Origin: Hyphomonadaceae bacterium
GTDB taxonomy: Bacteria; Pseudomonadota; Alphaproteobacteria; Caulobacterales; Aquidulcibacteraceae
Length of the DNA: 64,000 nt
Direction of reading: 5' to 3'
Assembly: GCA_016791425.1 (NCBI GenBank)
Contig: JAEUMQ010000016.1
Coordinates: 62,001 to 126,000 of the forward strand
Positions 8,541 to 16,143 of the stretch are shown in pieces. Position 1 is the first letter of the stretch. Each line of letters begins with the position of its first letter. Under the pieces are notes generated by a model. That model searched no databases. It worked only from the letters and a program-made list of their open reading frames with translations, and was not told the DNA's origin. A program made the position numbers and the translations under genes.

Positions 8541-9536
8541 CTAGGCGATCTTGAACAGGCGCCGGGCGTTGCCTTCGAAAATGGCATGCTTGTCCGCGTC
8601 CGAGAGCCAGTCGAACCGGTCGAAATGCGGCTTGATCTCGTCGAATGTCCGCCCGGTGGCCTTGTCGATCGACGATCCGACGCCTGGGCACTCCGAGCCG
8701 AACAGACAGCGGTCCGCGCCCACCGTCTTGACGAGCAGCTGCAGCGCATCCGGTGAGTACAGAACCGTATCGTAATAAAGGTGGCGCATCCGCTCCAGGA
8801 AGCTGAAGCCCTGGCGATTGCCCCCCGATTCGAAGCGTCCGATCTGGTAGGGGATTGCGCCGCCGCCATGCGAGACGATGATCTTCAGATCTGGGAAATC
8901 CTCGAACACGGTGGAGTTCACCAGTCCGTAGACGGCGATCGTCTCCTCGTTGATGAAGTGCAGCGTGTACGGCGTCCGCTCGGAGTGCGAGCCGGTGGCG
9001 TGGATGTGGGCCGGCGCGTCGAGCTCGCAGAGCTTCTCATAGAGCGGGTACCAGTAGCGGTCCCCGAGCGGCGGCGCCTCTTCGGCCCCGTTCTCGTAGG
9101 GATCGGGATTGAGGAGGCAGCCGCGAAAGCCCATTTTCACGCAACGCTCCAGCTCGGGGAGCACGCTTTCGATCGGCTCTCCCGCGACCTGCGGCAGCCC
9201 GCACACGCCGAGAAAGCGATCCGGAATGAGCTTCACCGTCCGCGCGATGATGTTGTTCGTCTCTTCGGTGAACCAGTGCACCAGGCGCGCAGGCTTCGCG
9301 CTGTGCATCATCTGGAACGGCCGCGGCGACAGCATCTGCAGCTGCGTTCCAACCCGGTTGAGCATGTCGATATGCCCCGCCGGCGCCATCTCGATCTTGT
9401 TGGCGTGGCGGAGAATGTCTTCATCGCTGACGCTCGGCATCCGCCGCCCGTGGCTGCCGCGGTGCGCGAGCAGGTTCGCCTTGTACGCCCACAATTCCGT
9501 GGGCGCGCTGACATGGCCGTGACAATCGATGATCAT
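8541..9536 (-). CDS. Amidohydrolase-2 family protein, LigJ-like (4-oxalomesaconate hydratase type)
   Basis: A 331-residue TIM-barrel metalloenzyme (PF04909). Metal-binding HxH lies at H6/H8 (MIIDCHGHV). Further family motifs are LSPRPF, ELERCVKMGFRGC followed by LNPDP, HATGSHSE, SHGGGAIPYQIGRF, LFGSECPGVGSSID and IFEGNARRLF. The order and wording resemble LigJ, the 4-oxalomesaconate hydratase of the protocatechuate 4,5-cleavage pathway, more than ACMSD decarboxylases. Its place beside a LigB-like protein supports hydration of a ring-cleavage product. The gene has its own upstream AT-rich palindromic region. An alternative is a related decarboxylase or hydrolase. Confidence 0.75.
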   Translation of the reverse strand: MIIDCHGHVSAPTELWAYKANLLAHRGSHGRRMPSVSDEDILRHANKIEMAPAGHIDMLNRVGTQLQMLSPRPFQMMHSAKPARLVHWFTEETNNIIARTVKLIPDRFLGVCGLPQVAGEPIESVLPELERCVKMGFRGCLLNPDPYENGAEEAPPLGDRYWYPLYEKLCELDAPAHIHATGSHSERTPYTLHFINEETIAVYGLVNSTVFEDFPDLKIIVSHGGGAIPYQIGRFESGGNRQGFSFLERMRHLYYDTVLYSPDALQLLVKTVGADRCLFGSECPGVGSSIDKATGRTFDEIKPHFDRFDWLSDADKHAIFEGNARRLFKIA

Positions 9537-9599
9537 GCAAAAACCCCGGGCAAGCCGGTCCGGCCTGCCTCCAAAGCGACGGTAGATGCCGCCGGCAGG

Positions 9600-9640
9600 C
9601 GTCTCCCACCTATTGATATAGCTATATAGCCATCAAGAGT
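9600..9640 (-). promoter_or_regulatory. AT-rich operator-like region upstream of the LigJ-like gene
   Basis: In the 153-bp gap before the amidohydrolase start lies a strikingly AT-rich stretch containing two overlapping 10-bp palindromes, TATAGCTATA and GCTATATAGC (9617-9630), flanked by TTGAT (9613) and ATCAA (9632) as an outer inverted repeat. Related GCTAT-bearing sequences occur before other genes of the two catabolic blocks. I read it as a probable repressor-binding and promoter region. The binding protein is not shown; the adjacent GntR regulator is the obvious candidate. Confidence 0.5.
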
Positions 9641-9689
9641 CGGCCGTCCATACGGTTCTTGCCCGATCCGCAACACCGACGCGCGGCGC

Positions 9690-11108
9690 TCAGCCCGGAG
9701 CGGCGCCGCGCCGGCAAATCAGGCTCGCGACCACCGCGAGCGCGCAGAACGCGGCGGCGATGAGGATCGCGGTCCGCGGCGAGGCCCCGCTCGCGAAGCA
9801 GAGCGCCGCGAACGCCGCGCCGATGGTCTGCCCGCCGAGGCGGACGGCCCCGATGAGCCCTGAGGCGGCGCCGATCTGCGCGTCAGGCGCGCTCATCATG
9901 ATCATCCGGTTGTTCGGAATATGAAACATCGAAAGCCCAAATCCGCACGCGCACAGCAACCCCACCACCGCCTCCAGCGGCCAGGCCGCGGCGCCCATGA
10001 GCCCGATGGCGACCGTCGCGATCGCCACGCCGGCCGCGCTGAACGGCGCGAGCGGCAACCCCCGCCCCACCGTCTGCACCACCGGAACCGCCGCCAGGCT
10101 GGCCAGCGCCCAGCCGAGCATGGCGAGCGCGATGCTCGCTGGCGCCAGCGCGTAGACGTCGCGGAGCAGGAACGGCGCGCCGACGATCACCATCATCTGC
10201 GCGATGAAATTGAGCGCCGAGGCGAGCATCGGCGCGCTGAATTCGCAGCGCCGGAAGAGGCCGAGCGGCAGGAAGGCGCCGTCGCCGCGCCCGCCGTCGC
10301 GGCGCAGATAGATCCACCCGAGCGCGATCGCCCCCAGCGCCTGCGCCGCCACGATGACCGGACTCTCGCCGTGCGAGATGCTGACGAAGGCGATGAGGAA
10401 GAGACACCACGCCAGCCCGAAGAGCAGCGCGCTCGGCAACGACGCGGCCGCGCCTTCTGCGTTGTGCGGCAGGTCGCGCGCGCCGACGAGCACCGCTGCG
10501 AGCCCGAGCGGAACGAAGATGAGGAAGAGCCAGGGCCACCCCGCCAGCGCCAGCACGCCGCCCGCGAGACCGGGCCCGAGCACTTGCGACACCGCGACCG
10601 TCGCGGCATGCACAGCAAGTCCTTCCCCGAACCGCGCCGAAGGAAAGGTGAGCCGATAGAGCGCCGCCGTCACGCCCAGAACGCCGGCGGCGCCGGCGCC
10701 TTGCACGCCGCGCAGGACGACGAGCGTCAGCAGGTCTCGCGCGAGCGCGCAGCCGATCGAGGCGCCGACCAGCACCGCGACGCCGCCGAGAAAGATCGCG
10801 CGAAAGCCCACGCGTTCGCCGAGCTTGGCCAGCGGCAGCACGAGCACCGCGAGCGTCAGCTGATAGGACGTGACGATCGCCACCGCCTCGGCGTTCGAAG
10901 CGGCGAAGTCGATCGCGATCTGCGGCAGCCCGGCATTGACGATATGCTGCGCCACCACCGTCATCGCGGTCGCGAGACTGAGCGCGATGGTGACCCGCAG
11001 GCGGGGCGCGGGCGCCAGACCGTCTCGTTCGGACGATATCGCGCTCAGGCCGGCTTCCAGCAGATGAAGCCCATTGCATTGCCGGTGCCCGCCTCGGAGC
11101 GATAGCAC
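9690..11108 (-). CDS. Major facilitator superfamily transporter (DHA2/EmrB-like)
   Basis: The open frame is 472 residues, with about 12-14 membrane segments starting at TIALSLATAMTVVAQHIV. Motif A-like LAKLGERVGFRAIFLGG follows segment 2, and VLRGVQGAGAAGVLG and VSQVLGPGLAGGVL match the drug/H+ antiporter motifs. The start is not settled: the frame opens at GTG 11108, inside the upstream LigB-like gene, and there is no ATG or GTG between that gene's stop and the first membrane helix. It is embedded in the aromatic operon, so import of the aromatic acid or export of a toxic intermediate is likely. Confidence 0.78.
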   Translation of the reverse strand: MLSLRGGHRQCNGLHLLEAGLSAISSERDGLAPAPRLRVTIALSLATAMTVVAQHIVNAGLPQIAIDFAASNAEAVAIVTSYQLTLAVLVLPLAKLGERVGFRAIFLGGVAVLVGASIGCALARDLLTLVVLRGVQGAGAAGVLGVTAALYRLTFPSARFGEGLAVHAATVAVSQVLGPGLAGGVLALAGWPWLFLIFVPLGLAAVLVGARDLPHNAEGAAASLPSALLFGLAWCLFLIAFVSISHGESPVIVAAQALGAIALGWIYLRRDGGRGDGAFLPLGLFRRCEFSAPMLASALNFIAQMMVIVGAPFLLRDVYALAPASIALAMLGWALASLAAVPVVQTVGRGLPLAPFSAAGVAIATVAIGLMGAAAWPLEAVVGLLCACGFGLSMFHIPNNRMIMMSAPDAQIGAASGLIGAVRLGGQTIGAAFAALCFASGASPRTAILIAAAFCALAVVASLICRRGAAPG

Positions 11109-12043
11109 GGGACGTAGTCCAGGACCTCCGGCTCGAAACGCAACTGCGCCATCGCGCCGACGACCGGGATCCAGTTCTTCATCTCCGAAGTGCCGTCCTG
11201 CAGGACGCTCTCGTCGATGTTCGCCGCATCGCTCGCACGCTTGTCGCGGATGGCGTCGATGAACGCCTTATCGACGTCCTCGTCGATGACGAAGTGCGTG
11301 AGGCCGCCGGACGCGATGAGCGCCACGCGCGCTGGGCTGTCCCAGGAGCGGATGGCGTCCACCAGTACGCCGCCGAGCTCGAGGCAGCGCTTCGCCGACG
11401 GCTGGTTCGGCGGATAGAACGTGTTGATGATCACCGGCACGCTCGGCGGCGGCTTGTCGCGCATGATCTGGCGGTAGACGAAGCCGAACGCGTGCGGCGT
11501 GACGTTGCGCGGCATCGTTCGCAACGCGACCGGATCATAGCCGCGCCCCACGCACGTCTCCAGGATGCGCATGCCGAGCTCCGGCTGGGCGGGATACGTC
11601 GCGCCCGGATCGGGCGTGTAGCCGGGGATCGAGATGGCGATGCCCGGCGGCATGCGCGCCAGCCGTTCCTGCGAGGGGAACGTGCTCTGGATCTCCTCGC
11701 CGACGAAAACGCTCAAGGTGGGCATGAGCTGATCGTTGAAGATCTCGTTCTGGTCGTTGCCGACGATGACCGCGACATCGATGCGCGCTTCGGCGAAGAT
11801 GTCGGCAAGCCGGCCGATCGCGCGGTGGCACGCGGCATGGCGCTCCCGCCACACGTCGGGCTGCGCCTGGGCGCCGAAATTCTCCTCGCGCCGCTCCGCG
11901 ACGAGCTCGTCGAACGACCACACCTTGCTGCGGAAATGGTGCTGCGAGCGCAGATCGTCCGGCACGCGCAGGTTCCACTTGTCCGCCGGCGTCGTCAGCA
12001 TGGGCCCATGCGACGTCCCGATGCCCAGCACGATCTCTGCCAC
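11045..12043 (-). CDS. LigB-family (class III extradiol dioxygenase-like) protein
   Basis: A 332-residue protein of the LigB/PF02900 family, starting MAEIVLGIGTSHGPML. H12 matches the first iron ligand of protocatechuate 4,5-dioxygenase beta subunit (LigB), and GGLTHFV holds a His in the position of the catalytic LigB His195. SEMKNWIP carries a Glu where the third iron ligand is expected. The second iron ligand region, NDH in LigB, reads GNDQNEIF here, so Gln98 replaces His61. No LigA-like small subunit is nearby. It probably cleaves a catecholic ring in the pathway with the decarboxylase-like and LigJ-like proteins, unless the Gln marks another chemistry. It follows the decarboxylase-like gene by 29 bp. 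Confidence 0.75.
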   Translation of the reverse strand: MAEIVLGIGTSHGPMLTTPADKWNLRVPDDLRSQHHFRSKVWSFDELVAERREENFGAQAQPDVWRERHAACHRAIGRLADIFAEARIDVAVIVGNDQNEIFNDQLMPTLSVFVGEEIQSTFPSQERLARMPPGIAISIPGYTPDPGATYPAQPELGMRILETCVGRGYDPVALRTMPRNVTPHAFGFVYRQIMRDKPPPSVPVIINTFYPPNQPSAKRCLELGGVLVDAIRSWDSPARVALIASGGLTHFVIDEDVDKAFIDAIRDKRASDAANIDESVLQDGTSEMKNWIPVVGAMAQLRFEPEVLDYVPCYRSEAGTGNAMGFICWKPA

Positions 12044-12072
12044 GGTCCGGCTCCCTGTTCTTCTGGCGCGCG

Positions 12073-13056
12073 TTACAGATCGAGCGTGCTCGGCGCGAAA
12101 ATCCGCTCCAGCTCGATGCGCTGCTGCGTCAGCCCCTGGCGGTGCACGTAATCTGCGAGCCGCTCCATCACGTGGCGCGCTGCGGCAAAACCGTACGGCG
12201 CGGGATCATCGGCGAAGCTCGCGGCGGTGTCTTCCGCCACCCGTCCGGTCGCCACCGCCTCCTGCAGGATGAACGACGCGTCCGCGCGCACCAGGTCGCG
12301 CGCCTTGCAATACGCGTGGTAGAGATTGAGCGCGATCCACGGATGCCGTCCCAGCAGCGAGCGGCGGACCACGAGCGTGTGGTTGATCGGAAAGATCTTC
12401 GTCTCGGCGTAGAAGCGGCGCGATTCCGCGATCTTGTCCGGGAACACCGGGTCGGCGATGTCCTTGAGCGGCGTGCGCGCGCGATCGACGAGATTGGGCT
12501 CGGAGAGATAGAGCAGCGTGGCGTCGAGCTCGCCGCTGGCGAGCATCGTGCCGATGTCCTTGTCGGGCGGGATCTGGTTGAGCCGTACGCCGGGCGGCGG
12601 CGCGAAGCCGGTCGCGGCGCCGTGGCTGCGGTCGGGTCCCCGCTCCATGAACCATTCGATGTCGGACGCCTTGACGCCGAAGAAATCCTCCAGCACGCCG
12701 CGGTTCCACACCGCCGCCGTCTGCTGGTATTCCGGCACGCCCATCTTGCGCCCGATGAGGTCCTTCGGCGTTCGGATCCCCGCGCCCCGCCGCGCCATGA
12801 TGCCGGTGTGGAAGAAGCTCCGCATTGTGAATACGGGTATGGCGGCCCAGTCGGTCTCGCCGCGGCTGGCGGCGATGAGCAGCGACGAGAGCGACATCTC
12901 GGAGACGTCGAAGTCGCCATAATGCAGCTGGCGCCAGAACATTTCGGACGGATGCACGACCGTCTTCGCCGCCTTGACGCCCTCGACCTCAACGCGCCCG
13001 TCGATGATCGGACGCGAGCGGGTGTTGTTGGACAGGGCGATGCTGATCTCGATCAT
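12073..13056 (-). CDS. 4,5-dihydroxyphthalate decarboxylase-like protein (solute-binding fold)
   Basis: A 327-residue protein starting at an ATG that overlaps the upstream dehydrogenase stop (ATGA). It has no signal peptide. It carries the pattern of the Pht5-type decarboxylase family: IIDGRVEVEGV, SEMFWRQLHYGDFDVSEMS, AIPVFTMRSF, GRKMGVPEYQQTAAVWNRG and ILP-like FPINHTLVVRRSLLGRHPW. This family shares the type II periplasmic-binding-protein fold and is often labelled as an ABC substrate-binding protein. Without a leader or ABC partners, a cytosolic enzyme fits better. It would convert a dihydroxyphthalate-like acid to a protocatechuate-like acid. Confidence 0.75.
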   Translation of the reverse strand: MIEISIALSNNTRSRPIIDGRVEVEGVKAAKTVVHPSEMFWRQLHYGDFDVSEMSLSSLLIAASRGETDWAAIPVFTMRSFFHTGIMARRGAGIRTPKDLIGRKMGVPEYQQTAAVWNRGVLEDFFGVKASDIEWFMERGPDRSHGAATGFAPPPGVRLNQIPPDKDIGTMLASGELDATLLYLSEPNLVDRARTPLKDIADPVFPDKIAESRRFYAETKIFPINHTLVVRRSLLGRHPWIALNLYHAYCKARDLVRADASFILQEAVATGRVAEDTAASFADDPAPYGFAAARHVMERLADYVHRQGLTQQRIELERIFAPSTLDL

Positions 13057-14174
13057 GCGAAAGTCGGGTCCCGCTGCTCGCTTTTCCACGGCTCGACCGT
13101 GATGTGGATGATGTCCATCTTGGTTTGGCCGCCGACTGCGCGCAGCGCCGTATCGACATCGCCGAGGCCGACCACGTGCGTCGACAAGAGCTCGAGCGGA
13201 TAGCGGCCGCTCGCCATCGCCCGCAGCGCGAGCTCGACGGAATGGAAGCTGTGGCCGCGCACGCCCTTCACGGTCGCCTGCATGCCGAGCAGCTGATCGA
13301 GATCGAGGTTGGGTATCGCGCCCTTGCGGGTGGCGAGAATGAGCATGCTGCGCTTGCGCAGGAGCTTGATCGAAGTGTTGAGGATCTCAGGCCCGGCGCT
13401 CGAGGCCTCGATGACGAGGTCGGCCATCTGCCCGCCAGTCGCCTTCGACACTTCATCCACCAGATCGAGCTCATCGACCGCAACCGTGAGATCGGCGCCG
13501 AGCTTTCGCGCCACTTCGAGGCGCCGCGCGTCCCGTTTGAGGCCCGCCATGATCACAAGGTCCGCGCCCGCCGCTTTTGCGGCAAGCGCGCAGGCGAGGC
13601 CGGTCTGCCCCGGCCCCTGCACGACCACCGTCTTCCCGGGCCCTGCGGCGCCGTCGAGATAGGCCCACTGAAAGCCGTTGCCGAGCGGAATGGCCATCGC
13701 CGCGATGTGGCCTGGCACGCCGTCTGGAACGCGATGCATCACCGTGCGCGGATGCAGATGCAGATAGCGCGCGAAGCCGCCCCAGAGCCCCGAGCCCAGC
13801 GCGACGCTGGTGGAGCCGTAGCGAATGGCGCCCGGGATGCGGCTGTCCGTGGACATGCACGAGCGAAACTCGCCGGAGCGGCAATACTCGCAATGGCCGC
13901 ACGGAAGATATTCCTCCAGCGCGACGCGATCGCCTTCCTTGAACCCCCAGCGATCGGCTGCAAGCGCGCCCGCCTTCTCGATGACGCCGACCATCTCGTG
14001 GCCAAGCACCCGCGCGCCGCCGCGTTCCGAATTGTACATCGGCCAATCGCTGCCGCAGACGCCGGTGGCCTCCACGCGCAGCAGCCCCGCGTCCGGCGCG
14101 ATGTCCGGCAGCGCGATCGTTTGCAGTTCGGTCTCGCGCGGACGCACCGCCACGGCCGCCAGTGCCTCGCCCAT
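13053..14174 (-). CDS. Zinc-dependent medium-chain dehydrogenase (threonine/alcohol dehydrogenase type)
   Basis: A 373-residue enzyme. Start chosen at ATG 14174, with AGAGG five bases upstream; a GTG two codons earlier is in frame. Catalytic zinc residues are C40 (GVCGSD), H59-E60 (LGHEMVG). The structural zinc site is C92, C95, C98 and C106 (PCGHCEYCRSGEFRSC). A Rossmann dinucleotide motif, VVQGPGQTGLACALAAKAAGA, follows. In the phthalate route the second step is oxidation of a dihydrodiol, classically by a GFO/IDH-type enzyme, so this would be a non-homologous stand-in. Alternatively it oxidises an alcohol side chain. It follows the Rieske oxygenase gene. Confidence 0.85.
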   Translation of the reverse strand: MGEALAAVAVRPRETELQTIALPDIAPDAGLLRVEATGVCGSDWPMYNSERGGARVLGHEMVGVIEKAGALAADRWGFKEGDRVALEEYLPCGHCEYCRSGEFRSCMSTDSRIPGAIRYGSTSVALGSGLWGGFARYLHLHPRTVMHRVPDGVPGHIAAMAIPLGNGFQWAYLDGAAGPGKTVVVQGPGQTGLACALAAKAAGADLVIMAGLKRDARRLEVARKLGADLTVAVDELDLVDEVSKATGGQMADLVIEASSAGPEILNTSIKLLRKRSMLILATRKGAIPNLDLDQLLGMQATVKGVRGHSFHSVELALRAMASGRYPLELLSTHVVGLGDVDTALRAVGGQTKMDIIHITVEPWKSEQRDPTFA

Positions 14175-14190
14175 GTTCACCTCTAAAATG

Positions 14191-14220
14191 ATATAATGCT
14201 ATGCTGTATGCGGGCGTCAA
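14191..14220 (-). promoter_or_regulatory. Putative promoter with ATGCTRTA motifs upstream of the dehydrogenase gene
   Basis: On the minus strand TTGACG (complement of 14215-14220) is followed after 18 bases by TTATAT (complement of 14191-14196). The spacer holds two overlapping copies of the shared motif, ATGCTATG (14196-14203) and ATGCTGTA (14201-14208) as read on the plus strand. This region is unusually AT-rich for the genome and sits 17-46 bp before the dehydrogenase start. It would give the lower part of the operon its own regulated promoter. Confidence 0.5.
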
Positions 14221-14232
14221 GGCGAGACCGGC

Positions 14233-15492
14233 TCACCATTTGGCCTTCAATTCCTTCGCGAACGCGGTTTTCCAGCTGACGTCCGCCGGCAGGATGCCGT
14301 CGCACGCCCGGACGCCGGCGCTCGTCGCGGGGTCGGCCCCCAGCGGCGCCTCTCCCGTCTCGACCGCGGCGATGTTCTCCAGCAGCAGCCGCCGCATGAA
14401 GATGATGGCGCGGTCCGACGTGCCGAGGAATTCCTTCGACCGGTCCGAGATCGGTCCCATGCCCTCCTGCAGCGCGAAGTCCTGCGTATTGAGTCCGTCG
14501 ATCCCGGTGAAGGTCTTCGCCTTCTGCACTTGCCGATCGATGAGGAAGTCGTTCGCCAGATTGCGCTTGAGAGCGAATGAGCCAGGGATGAGATCGTCGC
14601 GGCCGCGTCCGCAATAGGCCTCGACCGCTTCCCATTGTTCCTGCGAGATCGGAGCCGAGTCGTCGTAGCTGCACGCCCAATTATAGACGTGGGTGTTCTC
14701 GTCGTCGATCGGAACCCAGATGTGGCCGTCAAGCTTCGGCAGCGCCGCGCGCTCGCCGCTGGCCTTGGTGAAGCCGCCGCGCAATTGTCCGTGCGGCATG
14801 AGGAAATGATAGACCCGCACGTACACGCGCTCGGCGTCCACCGTACGCGTGGAGCTGTACCAATAGCCGTAATCCGTCCGCTCGATGTCGATGCGCGGCG
14901 CCCGGTCGCGATTGCGCACCTCGCTGGTGTCGCCGAGGCGGTTGTTGTGCGCGAAGGACGAGTGCGCGGTGTCGAGCCCGCCCTCCAGCGCCTGCAGATA
15001 ATTGCAGTGCTCGTGCGTCTTGGAGACGTGCCGATGCGTGGCGGGCGCGCGCAGCCACTCGAAGTTCGGCGGCTCTGGCTGATGCTCCGGAGGCCCCATA
15101 TAGGCCCACACCACGCCGCCGCGTTCGGCCGTCGGATAGGCCCGCAGTTTCACCTTGCGCTGCAGCGCCGTCCCCTCCGGCTCCGAAGGCATGTCGACAC
15201 AATCGCCTTTCACGTCGAACTTCCAGCCGTGATAGACGCAGCGGATCCCGCATTCCTCGTTGCGCCCGAAAAACAGCGGCGCACGCCGGTGCGGACAGAA
15301 GGCCTCAACCAGGCCGACGACGCCGTCCGTCGCGCGGAACGCCAGCAGATCCTCGCCGAGCAGACGCACCCGCACCGGAGCGCCGTCCTTTTCAGGAAGC
15401 TCCGCCGACAGCAGCGCCGGCTGCCAATACCGACGCATCAGGGCGCCGCATGGCGTTCCTGGACCAACGCGCACGAGGCGCTCGTTTTCCAT
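14233..15492 (-). CDS. Rieske non-heme iron oxygenase, phthalate 4,5-dioxygenase-like
   Basis: A 419-residue oxygenase starting MENERLVRVGPGTP; the frame upstream to 15645 is not protein-like. The Rieske centre ligands are C66, H68 (CPHRRAP), C85 and H88 (CVYHGW). The mononuclear iron motif is D174, H177 and H182 (GGLDTAHSSFAH). The opening and the spacing RRYWQPALLSAELPE match the phthalate 4,5-dioxygenase / aromatic hydroxylase clade, which works with a separate reductase not present here. It is the first gene of the minus-strand aromatic operon and divergent from a TonB-dependent receptor. Predicted role: first hydroxylation of the imported aromatic. Confidence 0.87.
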   Translation of the reverse strand: MENERLVRVGPGTPCGALMRRYWQPALLSAELPEKDGAPVRVRLLGEDLLAFRATDGVVGLVEAFCPHRRAPLFFGRNEECGIRCVYHGWKFDVKGDCVDMPSEPEGTALQRKVKLRAYPTAERGGVVWAYMGPPEHQPEPPNFEWLRAPATHRHVSKTHEHCNYLQALEGGLDTAHSSFAHNNRLGDTSEVRNRDRAPRIDIERTDYGYWYSSTRTVDAERVYVRVYHFLMPHGQLRGGFTKASGERAALPKLDGHIWVPIDDENTHVYNWACSYDDSAPISQEQWEAVEAYCGRGRDDLIPGSFALKRNLANDFLIDRQVQKAKTFTGIDGLNTQDFALQEGMGPISDRSKEFLGTSDRAIIFMRRLLLENIAAVETGEAPLGADPATSAGVRACDGILPADVSWKTAFAKELKAKW

Positions 15493-16143
15493 CGCCGATA
15501 CCACGCACGCCCCGAATCTTTTGCAGTGTGGCCAACGCTCGCACGGCCGAGCGATAGTTAATGCTATATACCTATATGAAATGCACTCTCGGTCAAGTTG
15601 GAATGGACTGTAACAGCTCGCGCGAGGCTGCGCCCGGATGACCAATGCCGGCCCTAGCCGGGTGTCATTTCAGCCGCCGATGCTCCATTGCTTGAGGAGC
15701 CGAACGGCGGTCGGCGCAGGCGTGCAAGATCGCTAATCAGCACGGCGTCGCACCGCGCCTCAACGTCTGCGCACCAGGCGTCCATGATCCGTACACGGAC
15801 GGAAGCGCGCCAAAGACCCTTTAAACACACAATATTCGAATGGAATATATGCCCGTATTCCCGGCGCGCGGAGAAGACGCCTCCACTTTATGGTCGAACG
15901 CGCGCCGGCATGGCGGCATTGCGTGATGCGTCGAACGCCGACGAAGGCCGCCAACGGCGCGAAAGCGCTGCATTCCCGCAACACCTCGCCGTCGCCCTGA
16001 AAAGCTATATCCATAAGCGCATTGACAAATGCTATAATGCCAGACCATTAATTTCGAATGCGTGGCCAGCTCGCGGGATTTTCCTCCGCGAGGCGGCGTC
16101 CGTCGCTGAACGAACGGCGCGCTCTCCGGGAGGGAATGAACGA
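15493..16143. other. Divergent intergenic region with AT-rich motifs
   Basis: This 651-bp gap separates the Rieske oxygenase from the divergent TonB-dependent receptor. No convincing gene is seen. It holds ATGCTATA at 15561-15568 in the run ATGCTATATACCTATATG near the oxygenase, with a minus-strand TTGACC about 17-19 bases before GTATAT. It also holds AAGCTATATCC at 16003-16013 and TTGACA (16022-16027) directly followed by ATGCTATA (16029-16036) near the receptor. In that last case the motif would lie in the promoter spacer, as expected for a repressor site, though no good -10 hexamer is visible. Confidence 0.5.

Noticed and set aside
12073..13056. Reading this gene as a periplasmic ABC substrate-binding protein.
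   Set aside because: No signal peptide and no ABC permease or ATPase nearby; motifs match the decarboxylase branch of the fold.
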